Origin: Arcuatula senhousia | Lineage: Eukaryota > Mollusca > Bivalvia > Mytilida > Mytilidae | Direction of reading: 5' to 3' | NCBI GenBank assembly: GCA_963971305.1 | Contig: OZ020307.1 | Coordinates: forward strand, 16,505,501-16,569,500 | DNA: 64,000 nt | Part shown: in pieces, positions 23,050-35,162 of the stretch | How the letters are laid out: every line of letters starts with the position of its first letter | Numbering within the stretch: position 1 is the first letter of the stretch | The notes under the pieces: model-generated | What the model saw: the letters and a program-made list of their open reading frames with translations, nothing else | Told to the model about the DNA's origin: nothing | The model's database searches: none | Translations under genes and position numbers: made by a program

Positions 23050-23746
23050 CCCGTTGTTGTCAATTACGACAATAAACTGTCAACTACTGTGTACCTCTGA
23101 ATTAATGACGACATGTATTGCCTTGGGACCTCCTCAAACCTCTTTTCGAAGGTTAATAAGAGTCAGGGGTGTAAAAGAAGCTGGGAAAGAGTGGTGTATC
23201 ATTAAGGAATTGGCATCATGAATAAGAATGGTTTGAGACTAGCAGATTTCTGTGCTTTAAACAATCTTGTAATTGTTGGAACCCACTTCAAGCATAGAGG
23301 CCTACATAAATATACTTGGGAACCCCCAAATCGCAGAGACAAGAATAGACCATGTTATGATAAATGGAAGATACAAAGGTTCCTCGCTAGACGTAAGAAC
23401 AATGCCTGGGGCAGACGCAAATAGTGACCATCATCTTGTAGTCTGCAAAGAAAGACTCAGACTAAATAGATATGTTGAAAAAAGAAAGAAAACCAGAACA
23501 GCCTATGACATAGATAAACTAAAGAATCAAACAGTTTGTAAAGCCTTCCAAATCGATCTTAAGAATAGATTCCAACATATTACTGAGGAAAATGATACCA
23601 TAAACGAGCATTGAAAAAAGATACCACATGTTTACTACGAAAGCGCAAATAAGATACTGGGTACAAAGAAATATGATAGAGAGGAATGGATCCATGACAG
23701 AACTTACACTACGAAAATAAAAGAAGAAATACATAATACAAGTCTG

Positions 23747-24236
23747 CTAGTGTCATAGTGAACAATTGTGTTGAAATTTACTTTCGGACTTTTCGGACAT
23801 TTTTTAGTTTAATTGTTTTTTAATTTTATAATTTTATAGACTTTTGGACATTAATTGATTTTGCTGACACTATTGTATTAAGTTAATTCCGTCAAAGTGC
23901 TAATTTTCAAATCTGTTTGATGTAGTTTTTACATGTTTCGAGATATATGTCATTTTTAAATCAAGTTAATCCGTTAGTGTCATTAATACTCTCTTTTTAA
24001 TTTTGTTTGTCAGATTGGACTTCAGTATTGAACTGTAAGCACCATCCATTTTTAAATTGTATCCAGAATAAATTATATTTCGCGGTAACCAGTGTTTGTC
24101 TTAGTTGTTAGAGGTAATTGTCATAATTCGAGATTCATATTTATTCAGTCATTAGTTTATCCGCTGGTGTTGCTCAAATAGAACAGGCAGCATCTTTAGT
24201 CACATGACTCGAGTTAGAAAGTCGCTGTGATACTAG
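23747..24236. mobile_element. 490-bp insertion inside the RTE relic, imperfect terminal inverted repeats
   Basis: The RTE-like frame breaks at about 23745 and resumes at about 24250 with residues of the pre-RT region. The intervening block starts CTAGTGTCATAGTGA and ends with the inverse of CTAGTATCACAGCGA (12 of 15 matched). No target-site duplication is obvious. Probably a MITE-like insertion; the exact borders are inferred. Confidence 0.5.
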
Positions 24237-25190
24237 AATCAAATAGATGATTCATAGATGAAGAGAGACCAATACAGGGAAAAAGATAAAGAGGTATGAA
24301 AAACTATGCAAGGGCAGATAAAAGAAAATGGCTTGAGAAGTAGCAAACGAAGCAGAAGAGGCAGCCTCTCAAAACAGACTTAGTGACCTATATAAGTTTA
24401 CAAGGGAACTAAATAATAACAGAAGAAAGAGCACATGTCATGCTTGTGGTATTAGGTCAAAAGATGGCAAACTACTCATGAAAGAAGATAGATGGAAAGA
24501 GCATTTTGAGGAAGTCCTGAATGTCACAGCTGAGGACACCATAATTCTGTAATGTAGAAAACAATCATACCATAGAAACAATAAACACACTGGGCATATT
24601 ACAATTAGCGAAATCACTAGATCAATAAAGAAAATCAAAAGCAAAAAAGCCCAGACATTGATAACATCAATCAAGAACTATGAAAAGAAAGCATTAGAAC
24701 ATCAACTAAATGCCTGTTCTCTCTCTTTATAGAATAATTGACAAACAGGAAGTCCCAACCGATTGGAAGCGATCTTTGATTGTTAAAATTCCCAAGAAAG
24801 GTGACTTGACATTATGCGACAACGGAGGTCTCTCTTATCTGCTCTATCGAATATTTTCTGCAGAATTATTATTGATCGAATGAGAGACGGAGAAGACGAA
24901 CAAGCAGCATTTCGAAGTGGACATGGAACAACTGAGCAAGTCTTTATCCTACGTTTTACCCGGGAGCAACGCCAGGAATGGAATGCACCATTATACTTAA
25001 ATTTTATAGATTTTAAGACAAGAAAGAATGTGGGAAATTTAAAGACTCTATGGTGTTCCTGATATTATGTTAACATCAATAAGAACATATACATGGTAGC
25101 AAGTGCTGTGTTCTGGAAGATGGTAAAGCATCATAGTGGTTCGATGTTAAAACTGGGGTGAAGCAAGGTTGTGTTATGTCAGGCTTTCTC

Positions 25191-25191
<1 letters not shown>

Positions 25192-25233
<42 letters not shown>
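25192..25233 (+). repeat. (TCA)14 microsatellite inside the RT domain
   Basis: Fourteen uninterrupted TCA triplets. In the RT frame they read as 14 isoleucines (ATC) between motif B (KQGC) and motif C (YTDD), where related elements have a short hydrophobic stretch ending in DW. The frame is preserved on both sides. Confidence 0.95.
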
Positions 25234-25234
<1 letters not shown>

Positions 25235-25760
25235 TAACTGGATAATGAGGAACACCAACAACAAGAGCAGGGGCATCAGATGGAAGTTTACCACCAGACT
25301 TGAAGACCTCGACTACACTGATGACCTTGCCCTATTAGCAAGTAAATTCCCCGACTTGTAAGAGAAAACGAACAGGTTACATCATGTTGCAAAGTCCACT
25401 GGGCTTAACATGAATGCAAAGAAAACAATGACAATGAAAATGAACTGTAAGAACCAGCAGAAAGTAAGAATAAACAACACTGAGGTGGAAGATACAGACT
25501 CCTTCCTATATTTAGGAACAACCATGGACAAAAATGGTGGTACCGAAAGAGACATAACAAGGAGACTGGGGCTAACAAGATCTGCCTACTGTGCCTTATC
25601 CCAAGTATGGAAATCACCAAAGTACAGTACCAGAACTAAATTACGATTATTTAGTGCCAACGTAATTTCTGTACTGCTCTATTGCGCAGAGCTATGGAGG
25701 ACAATGCGAGGAGCAACAAAACCTTTTGATAACAATTTTTGTGTCAAACGTGACGCTCTG

Positions 25761-26519
25761 TTCTGTAAAGGTGGTCCCACCAGCTCTCCTGTATGTTTTA
25801 CTAATAAACATTTTGACTTAAATAAATTTGAAAGTTGAAGAAAAAATCGGGATCAAAACTCTGACATCCCCTTACGCACAGTATGAATACCTGTGTGAAT
25901 GAAATGTCTAATATTGAAGTCTGTATGCTGTATAATGCTAAAAAGAGAAATTTACAGAAATGTTGCCATGCCAGTTAAGTCTTTTAGAATATCTTCTTTA
26001 TGAATGGCCTTTTCATGTACGGCAATTGTTAGATACTGTTAGTGGATAATAAATAGTATAGCTAATATATCTAATCTGTTAAACCTCCAAATCTTCTTTT
26101 TGTGGTAGCCCGTTGTACTCTTTTTTTTAGCAACGGCGATGTTTATCCTCGTTTTTCCCAGCCAAACTTTTTTCTGTAGTTAATATTATATAACTTTATT
26201 TCGTATAAATTTAAGAAAACATAGGTGACTTTATTACTGATAAATTTGAGATCAAGGTAAAAGGAATCTGTCAGGTACCTTAACGTTAACAAGGATACAG
26301 TTGTAAGTTGATTACCACATTAAAAAGACTTACAATACCACGGTAAAAAGATCAGTCAACTGTGACAAAATTATAAAAGTGATATTTATTTTTCTTAACT
26401 AAACAAAATATAGAAATTGTTTTCGGTTTGTCAAAAGTTTTTTTTATAACCATATGTTTGTACAATGCTAACTTATGAAAGCAGAAGAGGTAGTTAGAGA
26501 AATCTGAATGTATACGGTT
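25761..26519. other. No gene recognised
   Basis: AT-rich DNA between the RTE relic and the split repeat element. Nothing supported. Confidence 0.4.
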
Positions 26520-26520
26520 T

Positions 26521-27695
26521 TTAGCTCACCTGACCTGAAGGGTCGTGTGAGCTATTGTCATCGTTAAGCGTCCGTCGTCCGTCCGTCCGTCCGTCCGTCG
26601 TCCGTCGTCTGTCGTCCGTCCGTTAACTTTTCTTTAAAGAACTTCTTCTCTGAAACCACTGAAGGGATTGCATTGATACTTGGTATACATAATCTTTAGG
26701 ATGTTTTCTACCAAGTTTGTGAATTATATACATGTCGACCAACCAACATGGCCGCCGTTGCTAAAAATAAAACGGGGGGTCAGACCATTGTTTTTGGCTG
26801 ATAACTCAAAAAGTATAAGAGATAGAGAAAATCCGAAGCAACTATTCTTGTTCAGCATCAAAAGCTCTACGAATCTCTCCATTGAGTTCAAGTTGTGAAA
26901 CGACTTCTTATAGGAGTTATTGCCCTTTAATCATCAAAATTGACCATTTTTGCAGTTTTTGGACTATATCGAAAACCGTTAGAGCTAGAGGAAAAGTTAG
27001 CATTGCAGAATTGTTAAGCTCATTGAGATCTACAAAAATGATTTCAGGGTTTAAATTGTCAGATCAGCCGTTTAAGAGTTATTCCCCTTTAACTGTTTTT
27101 TTTTAATTAATTTACACTGATTTTCAAAAATCTTCTCTAAAACCAATGAAGGTATTGCATTGATACTTGGTATACATGATCTTTAGGATGTCCTCTACCA
27201 AGTTTGTGAATTATATACATGTCGACCAACCAACATGTCCGCCGTTGCTAAAAATAGAACAGTGGGGTCAGACTATTGTTTTTGGCTTATAACTCAAAAA
27301 GTATAAAAGATAGAGAAAATCCGAAGCAACCTTCCTTGTTCAGCATCAAAAGCTCTACGAATCTCTTCATTGAGTCGAAGTTGTGAAACGACTCCTTATA
27401 GGAGTTCATGCCCTTTAATCATCAAAATTGACCTGTTTTGCAGTTTTTGGACTATATCTTGAAAACCGTTAGAGCTAGAGGAAAAGTTAGCATTGCAGAA
27501 TTGTTAAGCTCATTGAGATCTACAAAAATGATTTCAGGGTTTAAATTGTCAGATCAGCCGTTTAAGAGTTATTCCCCTTTAACTGTTTTTTTTTCCATTA
27601 TTTTTTCCACTGATTTTCAAAAATCTTCTCTAAAACCACTGAAGGGATTGCATTGATACTTGGTATACATGATCTTTAGGATGTCCTCTACCAAG
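26521..27695 (+). mobile_element. Split Helentron-like element, 5' part with ~480-bp tandem units
   Basis: It opens with a hairpin, TAGCTCAC ... GTGAGCTA (26522-26554), and a (CGTC)n tract at 26570-26620. Units of about 480 bp follow, each containing 'cattgatacttggtatacat', 'gtcgaccaaccaacatg', 'ttgtttttggct' and 'ccgtttaagagttattcccc'. The third unit stops abruptly at 27695 after 'cctctaccaag'. The missing continuation ('tttgtgaattatatacatgt') is found at 36960. This family, starting TTTTAGCTCACCTG, is very common in bivalves as I recall. Confidence 0.82.
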
Positions 27696-28517
27696 CATCC
27701 CCAACAATTTATTTCAAATTATGACAGTAAGAGTTATCTCCCGTTAATTTATCGAAAGTCATCGATCTGGGATGTCATTATGTAACATTAGATAACATTT
27801 TATCACTGACCAAATCCCGCTGTGGTAAAATTTCTTATCGCATTTTATTAGTTTTAATCGTATAACTGGAATGATTTTGAAGATACAAACATATCTGAAT
27901 GTTTTAGATTCAGGTTTTATGTTTTCACGCAATGTTAATCCATGATCTTAGGGACCGTTCAATATTTATCAAAGCTGCTTGGACCGGTGCAATTGTATAT
28001 TGGGCAAAGAGTTTTTTTTTTGCATCTTCTTTCAGTTGTGCATAAAAAAAATTTAGAATTGAAGATGTGCTGGGCATTCACTTTTTTATCATTAATTTGT
28101 AAAAAAAACCAATTAAAGTCATTTCGAGACCTTATAATTGTTTTAAAAAATAAAAATAGACTTTGATAGATTGAAGATATGAATATGAATAATATGGTCT
28201 TAGTGCCTCTCGACATCCTACCAGTAACTGAAGGGTCTTAATTAAAAAGGAATATCTTTTGCTGGGCAATATTTTTTTTTCTGCTTTGACAATAAACTGG
28301 ACCTTCATAAAAATTTGGCGGGGTTAAACTAGTTTTTTGGACCCTACCTTCTCCCATTAATAATGAGGGGGGAGGACCTTTTTCGCGACACTGGGATTGG
28401 TAATATTTAAGCTCGGGATATCTTGATTTGGGCAATTTAAGTTCGGGATTCCGGGATAAAATTATATCGAGACTCGGGATATCAGTTTTTGAAGCTCGGG
28501 ATTTTCAGTTTCGGGAT

Positions 28518-28664
28518 CTCCGGGCACAGGGACTTGCTCCCCTCTATCAATTTTTTGTTAAGAGTCAATGTGCAGTAAGAAAAAAACACGTGTTTTTTTC
28601 GTACCGCACATTGACTCTAACAAAATGTTGACCAATAGAGTGGTGCAAGTCCCTGTGATCCGGG
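28518..28664. repeat. 147-bp near-perfect palindrome centred at 28588
   Basis: Arms of about 72 bp meet at 'aaaaaaacac|gtgttttttt'. Outward from the centre, both arms contain 'gagtcaatgtgc', 'ctctat' and 'cacagggacttgc' or their inverses, with only a few mismatches and one short gap. The left flank carries five 'tcgggat' motifs (28410-28520). It could extrude as a cruciform or transcribe a long hairpin RNA. Confidence 0.85.
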
Positions 28665-29109
28665 ATGAATATATACGACTGTACAAAATCTCTCAATTAT
28701 TACTAGTAGAATCAGCAATAGTTTGCAAAATTTGCGTGCCTCGCTTCGTTCGGCATTTCTGTAAATATACATTCACTCTTTTTGATACTCTACTGCCCCC
28801 AATCATCAGCGATAGCTAGACATTGTAATGCCATATGACCACAAGATATCCCGTAGTAGATTTCGAAGACTAGTATATATCCTAAGCGACATCACACGAG
28901 AAGTCACGAGATCTATCAATTTAAATCATTCTTCGAAACGCAGTCGGCGAGGACAGACGCTCTCCTGTCCTCTCCTTTTCGCGGTACTTTTTAGCACGTG
29001 CAAGTCGTTGCCTTGTATTAAACGGTCTCGGAAATTATCCATTGCTTTTATGTAAGTATATTTTTCTTTTTATTTGCATGCTTGTGAGGACATTATGGTC
29101 CTTTTGAGA

Positions 29110-31170
29110 GATTTTATAGTACGGACATGGGTCTGTTTTGTTAATTTTTAATTTTGAAGCACGGACATGGGTCCGTTTGGTTAACTTTTTAATGATGAAA
29201 CGGACATGGGTCCGTTTGGTTAATTTTTAATGATGAATCGGACATGGGTCCGTTTGGTTAACTTTTTAATGATGAAACGGACATGGGTCCGTTTGGTTAA
29301 TTTTTAATGATGAATCGGACATGGGTCCGTTTGGTTAATTTTTTAATGATGAAACGGACATGGGTCCGTTTGGTTAATTTTTTAATGATGAAGCGGACAT
29401 GGGTCCGTTTGGTTAACTTTTTAATGATGAAACTTTGGTTAATTTTTTAATGATGAAGCGGACATGGGTCCGTTTGGTTAATTTTTTAATGATGAAGCGG
29501 ACATGGGTCCGTTTGGTTAATTTTTTAATGATGAAGCGGACATTGGTCCGTTTGGTTAATTTTCAATTTTGAAGCAAAGACATTGGTCCGTTTGGTTAAT
29601 TTTTAATTTTGAAGCAAAGACATGGGTCTGTTTAGTAAATTTTTCAATTATAAGGCAAGAACATGGGCCCGTTATGTTAATTTTTAATTTTGGAGCACGG
29701 ACATGGGTCCATTTGGTAAATATTTGATTTTGGAGCCCGGACATCCATGTATATCATGGGTCCATTTGGTAAATATTTGATTTTAAAGCCCGGACATGGA
29801 TCCGTTTGGTTAATTTTTAATTGTGAAGCACGGGCATGGTCCGTTTGGTTAATAATTTAAATTGAAGCACGGGCATAGTGTCTGTATGATTAATTTTTCA
29901 TTTTGAAGCACGGGCATGGTGTCCGTTTGGTTAATTTTTAATTTTATAGCAATATAAATGACCTGGTGTCCGTTTTGTTTTAATTTTGAAGCAAGGCCAA
30001 GGACTTGGTGTTCAGTTGGTAAAATTTTTGATTTTGAAGTACGAGCATGGTGTCTGTATGATTATTTTTTGATTTTGAAGTACGAGCATGGTGTCTGTAT
30101 GATTAATTTTTGATTTTAAAGTACGAGCATGGTGTCTGTATGATTAATTTTTGATTTTAAAGTACGAGCATGGTGTCGGATTATTTTTTGATTTTGAAGT
30201 ACGAGCATGGTGTCTGTATGATTAATTTTTGATTTTGAAGTATGAGCATGGTGTCTGTATGATTAATTTTTGATTTTGAAGTACGAGCAATGGTGTCTGT
30301 ATGATTAATTTTGATGTACGAGCGTGTCTGTATGATTAATTTTGATGTACGAGCATGGTGTCTGTATGATTAATTTTTGATTTTGAAGTACGAGCAATGG
30401 TGTCTGTAAGATTAATTTTTGATTTTGAAGTGCGAGCATGGTGTCGAATTAATTTTTGATTTTGAAGTACGAGCATGGTGTCTGTATGATTAATTTTTGA
30501 TTTTGAAGTACGAGCATGGTGTGTGTAGGATTAATTTTTTATTTTGAAGTACGAGCATGGTGTCTGTATGATTAATTTTTGATTTTGAATTACGAGCATG
30601 GTGTCGGATTAATTTTTGATTTTGAAGTATGAGCATGGTGTCTGTATGATTAATTTTTGATTTTGAAGTACGAGCAATGGTGTCTGTATGATTAATTTTG
30701 ATGTACGAGCATGGTGTCTGTATGATTAATTTTGATGTACGAGAATGGTGTCTGTAGGATTAATTTTTTATTTTGAAGTACGAGCATGGTGTCTGTAGGA
30801 TTAAATTTTTATTTTGAAGTATGAGCATGGTGTCTGTAGGATTAATTTTTTATTTTGAAGTACGAGCATGGTGTCCGTTTGGTAATTTCAATAATTTTGG
30901 AGCAAGGACTTGGTGTGTTTTTTAGTGAATTTTTAATTTTGACAAAAGTAAACACATGGTGTCCGTCTTGGTAATTTATAATTTCAGAAGCATGGATGGT
31001 GTCGTCCGTTTTGTTGATTTTTCCCTTTGAAGTACGAGCATGTTGTCCAGTTGGATGTACGGATGGTGTTGCTCGTTTGGTTCATATTTTGATTTTTTAG
31101 TACGGATGGTATAATACGTAGCTTGGCAATTTATATTTTAAAGTGCAGATGCTGTCGTCCGTTTGTTTAT
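29110..31170 (+). repeat. ~2-kb minisatellite of ~39-41-bp units with a sequence gradient
   Basis: Dozens of units. At the left end the unit is of the type 'gatgaaacggacatgggtcc' + 'gtttggttaattttttaat' (38-39 bp), holding the stem-loop CGGAC-ATGG-GTCCG. From about 29800 it shifts through 'gcacgggcatggtgtccg' to 'gtacgagcatggtgtctg' + 'tatgattaatttttgatttt' (about 41 bp, 30030-30880), losing the stem. It then decays to about 31170. It is inside unit 1 of the L/R pair. Confidence 0.9.
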
Positions 31171-33609
31171 AGAATTTAAAATCATTTAGCGGATAGTGGC
31201 GCCTCGGTTGTTGAATTACGTTTCGGAGTATGGACCTCGAAATAAGAGTGTATTGTGCCACCGCTGTTTGATATGATTGGGGTTTAACCTGGTACAATTT
31301 TGTTGTATTCTTGTGGTCAGAATGGATGCTGATTTTATCGGTTATATTCTATATGTATATTCTGAAGCGGCTTAAATGTAAAAAAAACAAAACAAAAAAC
31401 AAAACAAAAAACATGTTCTCGTCCAGTAATATATCGACTCACGACATGCTTGGATCAATTATGTTTATGTAGTGTATTTTAATTTACTTGCAGATGGTTG
31501 AACATCACCTTGGAAGTTCTTAGCAGTTGGCTCCTTAATGGTTAATTTAGTTGAAGGATCGAAAGGGTAAGATTTAGATGCTGTAGAGCAATGCATATTG
31601 TGTTTAGAGAGAAGGCTTTTTTAAAGTTTGTAATTAATACTTTAGTGTAAGATATTGTTGAACACAATCTAGTTTCATGTACGTTTTCTCATCGCGGGAA
31701 AAGATAAAGAAAAAAAAAAAAACTGGCTCTTTGAGGGACTTTAAGAACTTTTATGTTCTAGCTATAGATAGTTCATGTTTTTGCGTCGGGGCATTATCTC
31801 GTCCCGAATTGTCATGTATATGTTATGTGTTGTACAAATTGGAAGTTAAAGTTGAATGTCTAGTACATGTATGTTTAAATGATTTAGTAACAGATAATTG
31901 TATGTGACATAGGGTCTGCGTTTCTTATAGGTATATTGAGTTATATATATTTAGTAGCATATTATGTCGTTTTGTAGGCATTGAAAGATCGGGTCCAGTT
32001 TCGGTTAACAACACAGGTGTAACTATATAACGTCTGCAAGTAATTATAGTATTGGAATCTCGAAGGGAGACATCAGTAATTGGAAAATGATTTGGATGAT
32101 AGGCAGGGACGTAAAAACGTCAGAGCTATGACTGGAAGACCTAAATTGATGCCTGTTTGTGTCCTTGATGCCGCCTTGAAGGTTATATAGCTTAGTGCTC
32201 GATCATAAAACGAACCATCCGGAAATTGAGTTCTATAGTAAAGCTTTGCAGGCATATAAACAATTTGAAGCGCATGATGATACTTGTAACTTATTTAACT
32301 TTAAGGACCTTGTTGTATACTCAGAAATTTCAAGTGCTACGCTTACTCAAAGAATAATTGACTTGAGATAGTTTTCTAATTTCCATTCCAGGGAATCTAA
32401 TCCTTAGTGGCTTATGTCACGCGGAATGGGGGTTGGAGAGCTTTTTCTCTGTAATTTCCTTTTGAAAATTTTACATCTATCTCTTTATACAATGATATAT
32501 TTATAACATTTTTATTGTAAATTGATCATGCTAAAATTAGTCAATCAATTGGGGTTGAGATTTTCTTTTGATCCTATTTTTTGTTGACCATGGGTTTTTT
32601 GTTGAAACTACAGAGGAGAAGTTCTTCAACCTCCTAATCGGTTTTACAAAGCAGAGAATGTTTTTGAAAGCTATAATTTTTATGAAGAATAATTCCCTGT
32701 GAAAAGTTACAGTATTGGGGGAAAAACGTTCACATTAATCAATTAAATCATTGTTGAAATGTTGAAATTTGGAAACGCTAAGGAAGAAGCCTTTTAGTTA
32801 GACCGATAAAAATGTTATTATACAGGCTAAATCTTTTGTTATGTTATAATGTGCAGGAAATTCTCGTTGAAATTTCGATTCTGAATGCCGAAAGTTTGCA
32901 AATTTATTTTCATAGATAGGGACAAGCCTTTTCTCAACTTTATTTTGTGGTGGCCATATATTTATAAGTAGGGTTTTGGATTTAGCCTGGGATATCGGTT
33001 AATTGCTATCAACATTTTGGTGATATAAAACTGGGCTTATTTTCAATATTGCGAATGATAACCCGGGGACAAAAAATATTGACTGATAGTTTTGCCGTTT
33101 CCTTTGTCAGTTTGTACTGTATATTTGTGAATAAAGTTGTTGCTTTATTATTTGTTTTATTTTAAAATTGGATTTATGCGTTATGGACATTTAAAGGATG
33201 AGATGAGGTTTAAATTAGTATAAGCATATTTTTGATTAGGTCAAAATGATGGTCTACGTTTCATTGAAAGACTCGTTAGTAAAGCTGTGGATGAAAATGA
33301 GAATAAAGGTGCCACTATCGGGTACAATTTACACATGTTTACTTTATTTCAATCTAATCCTATATTTGTTTGTGAACAAGTTATGGCGCAACATTGATAT
33401 TTGGTATGTGGTTGCTTTAGAGTTGGTACAGATCAGTTTTTAAAGCATTTCATCGGTATGCCCCTGCAACCACGGTCTACTGATTTTGTGATTTCTTTCT
33501 GATTTGGCTTAATGCTATAGTTTGTTCTCAAGTCTGTTAAACTTGAAGCAGGCATGGTACACCATTGATTTTATGCAATTGCGTTAGCTTCAGTGCAAAT
33601 TTAGTTTTT
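31171..33609. other. Interior of unit 1, no gene recognised
   Basis: AT-rich DNA without a supported exon or known repeat. Short frames here are not protein-like. Confidence 0.4.
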
Positions 33610-34100
33610 GTCTCACCTGCGACGAATAGCAAGACCTAGGTATTACTTTCCAGCGGTGGTGTCGTAAACTTTTTGTAAGACTTTTTTGGACAATGAAAAC
33701 TGCTTGAATTGCTTGAAAAGTATAATTGCGAGGCATCTGATATTGGGTATACAGACAGTTAAGGTTATGGTCTACGCAACTGTCACAATGTAGTGTGATA
33801 TTGACCCCATTTTCACGCTCCAGTGACTCTGAACTTAGGTCGTTTTTTCAGGCCGTGAACCTTTTTATAAGGTTTTGTGGACAATGAATTACTTGGTGAT
33901 ATAAAAGCTAGGAATCTGATATTGAGTAACAGACAGTTGAGGTTATGGTCTACCATGCCGTGTGACCTTGACCCCATTTTCACGCTCTAGTGACTCGATA
34001 ACCTTAGGTCTTTTTTCAGGCGGAAAACATTTTGAAATAATTTTGTGTACATTGAATGGCTTGAAAAGTATAGATGTTGGGTATACAGGCGGGTGATATT
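33610..34100 (+). mobile_element. Worn relic of the 182-bp-unit element
   Basis: It starts 'gtctcacctgcgacgaatag', matching the 5' end of the element at 13128-14302 (which is on the minus strand). Unit-like phrases follow: 'ttgcttgaaaagtata', 'catctgatattgggtatac', 'gttatggtctac' and 'ccccattttcacgctc'. The hairpin's second arm and the 3' end are gone. It is nested inside unit 1. Confidence 0.75.
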
Positions 34101-34865
34101 TATATTGCACGGTCTACTGCTGACTTAGGAATTTTTGTATACTGATTTGGCATACTCCTCTGTCCGTTTAACAAATAGCGTTGGCGTTTATGACATATCA
34201 TTGATATTTGGTAGGCTGTTTCATAAGCACCAGTACTGGGTTATTCCAGGAAGATATCATCTACATATACGCCCCTACATGGTCTACTGACTATAAGGGT
34301 TCTTGCTCCTTTGGCTATATGTTAATGTTTTTTCTAGTCTATTTATGCGAATAGATAATGGTACATTTCATATGTCGTCTTTCTCGGTGATAATTTTTGG
34401 CAGTGGTGTTCAACCTTGTGTATAAAATTTTTAGTCTTAGTCGGGCCAACGCAAGGCGGCGATCGGTGACCGGCGATCTGGTAATCTTGGTGACTGCTAG
34501 CTGTTTTCCTTTTATGATTTTGTTTTGGGTTGGTTGCGTTGCGTATGCCTATCTCACATCTCTTTATCGTCTACAATGTTGATATTTGGTATACAGTTGC
34601 ATGTTAATCAAATGAATATACATTGTAGGTCATTTTATGGGTAATTTTCAGGATGGATTCAAAATTTACTTTTGTATATTGGCTAGAAATATTTAAGATA
34701 CAAGTTTGGGTGAGTTTTGAGTTTTGAGTTTTGGGGGTTTTGTGGTGAGTGTGAAATAGTTACTGATTTCACATAACAAAGGATGAATATTGCGTATCAA
34801 ATTTTCACCTCCAATACTAATACAATCTAGTTACTTGGAGTGTGATGGCACTTAGGATAATCATT

Positions 34866-35162
34866 TATCCTAAGCGACATCACACGAGAAGTCACGAGAT
34901 CTATCAATTTAAATCATTCTTCGAAACGCAGTCAGGTTATGGATTGAAAGTGATTCTTTTCTCTCGATTAAGCTGTGGCTATGACTATGGTTGTGGTTAT
35001 GGAGGGGTTTGGGCTTATGAATCTGTAATTTTTCCCACCGCCCCACCCTGTTTTATTTGACCAGTGTTTCACACTCCAGGAACTGGATGCTCCTCAAATT
35101 TTCACCTCCAATACTAATACAATCTAGTTACTTGGAGTGTGATGGCACTTAGGATAATCATT
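34866..35162 (+). mobile_element. 297-bp deleted derivative (unit 2), head-to-tail with unit 1
   Basis: L (34866-34933) and R (35095-35162) are 68-bp copies identical to the ends of unit 1 and begin exactly where unit 1's R ends (34865|34866). The 161-bp middle is unrelated to the unit 1 sequence checked. The order is L...R-L.R. Across the R-L joint, TTAGGATAATCATTTATCCTAA forms a hairpin. Confidence 0.85.

Larger units (their letters stand above)
23080..25760 (+). pseudogene. RTE-type LINE relic (endonuclease and reverse transcriptase)
   Basis: The endonuclease part reads NGLRLADFCALNNLVIVGTH, HKYTWEPPNRRDK and, after a frameshift, DHVMINGRYKG...DVRTMPGADANSDHHLVV, the APE C-terminal signature including SDHHLV. 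RT pieces follow: EQAAFRSGHGTTEQVFILR (24892 on), VKQGCVMSGFLF (motif B), RGIRWKFTTRLEDLDYTDD (catalytic YTDD at 25314-25325), INNTEVEDTDSFLYLGTTM, and RSAYCALSQVW...RTKLRLFSANVISVLLYC. This matches the RTE-like LINE often annotated as 'craniofacial development protein 2-like'. Several frameshifts and stops, a 490-bp insertion (23747-24236) and an ATC expansion show it is inactive. The 5' part of the endonuclease is missing. Confidence 0.88.
28878..34865 (+). mobile_element. ~6-kb unit bounded by 68-bp ends L and R (unit 1)
   Basis: The left end L (28878-28945, starting TATCCTAAGCGACATCACAC) and right end R (34798-34865, ending GTGTGATGGCACTTAGGAT plus AATCATT) contain a ~20-bp inverted repeat. 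The right copy sits 7 bp in from the terminus. Identical L and R ends recur at once in the short unit that follows. The interior is a 2-kb minisatellite plus AT-rich DNA and an embedded repeat relic; there is no transposase or Rep-like frame. Probably a non-autonomous element; class inferred only from end structure. Confidence 0.6.

Noticed and set aside
25076..25294. Minus-strand frame with a run of 14 methionines
   Set aside because: It is the complement of the (TCA)14 microsatellite, a shadow of the RT frame on the plus strand.
29110..31170. CRISPR-like array of regularly spaced repeats
   Set aside because: Units are contiguous without unique spacers, this is eukaryotic DNA, and no cas-like gene is present. 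It is a minisatellite.
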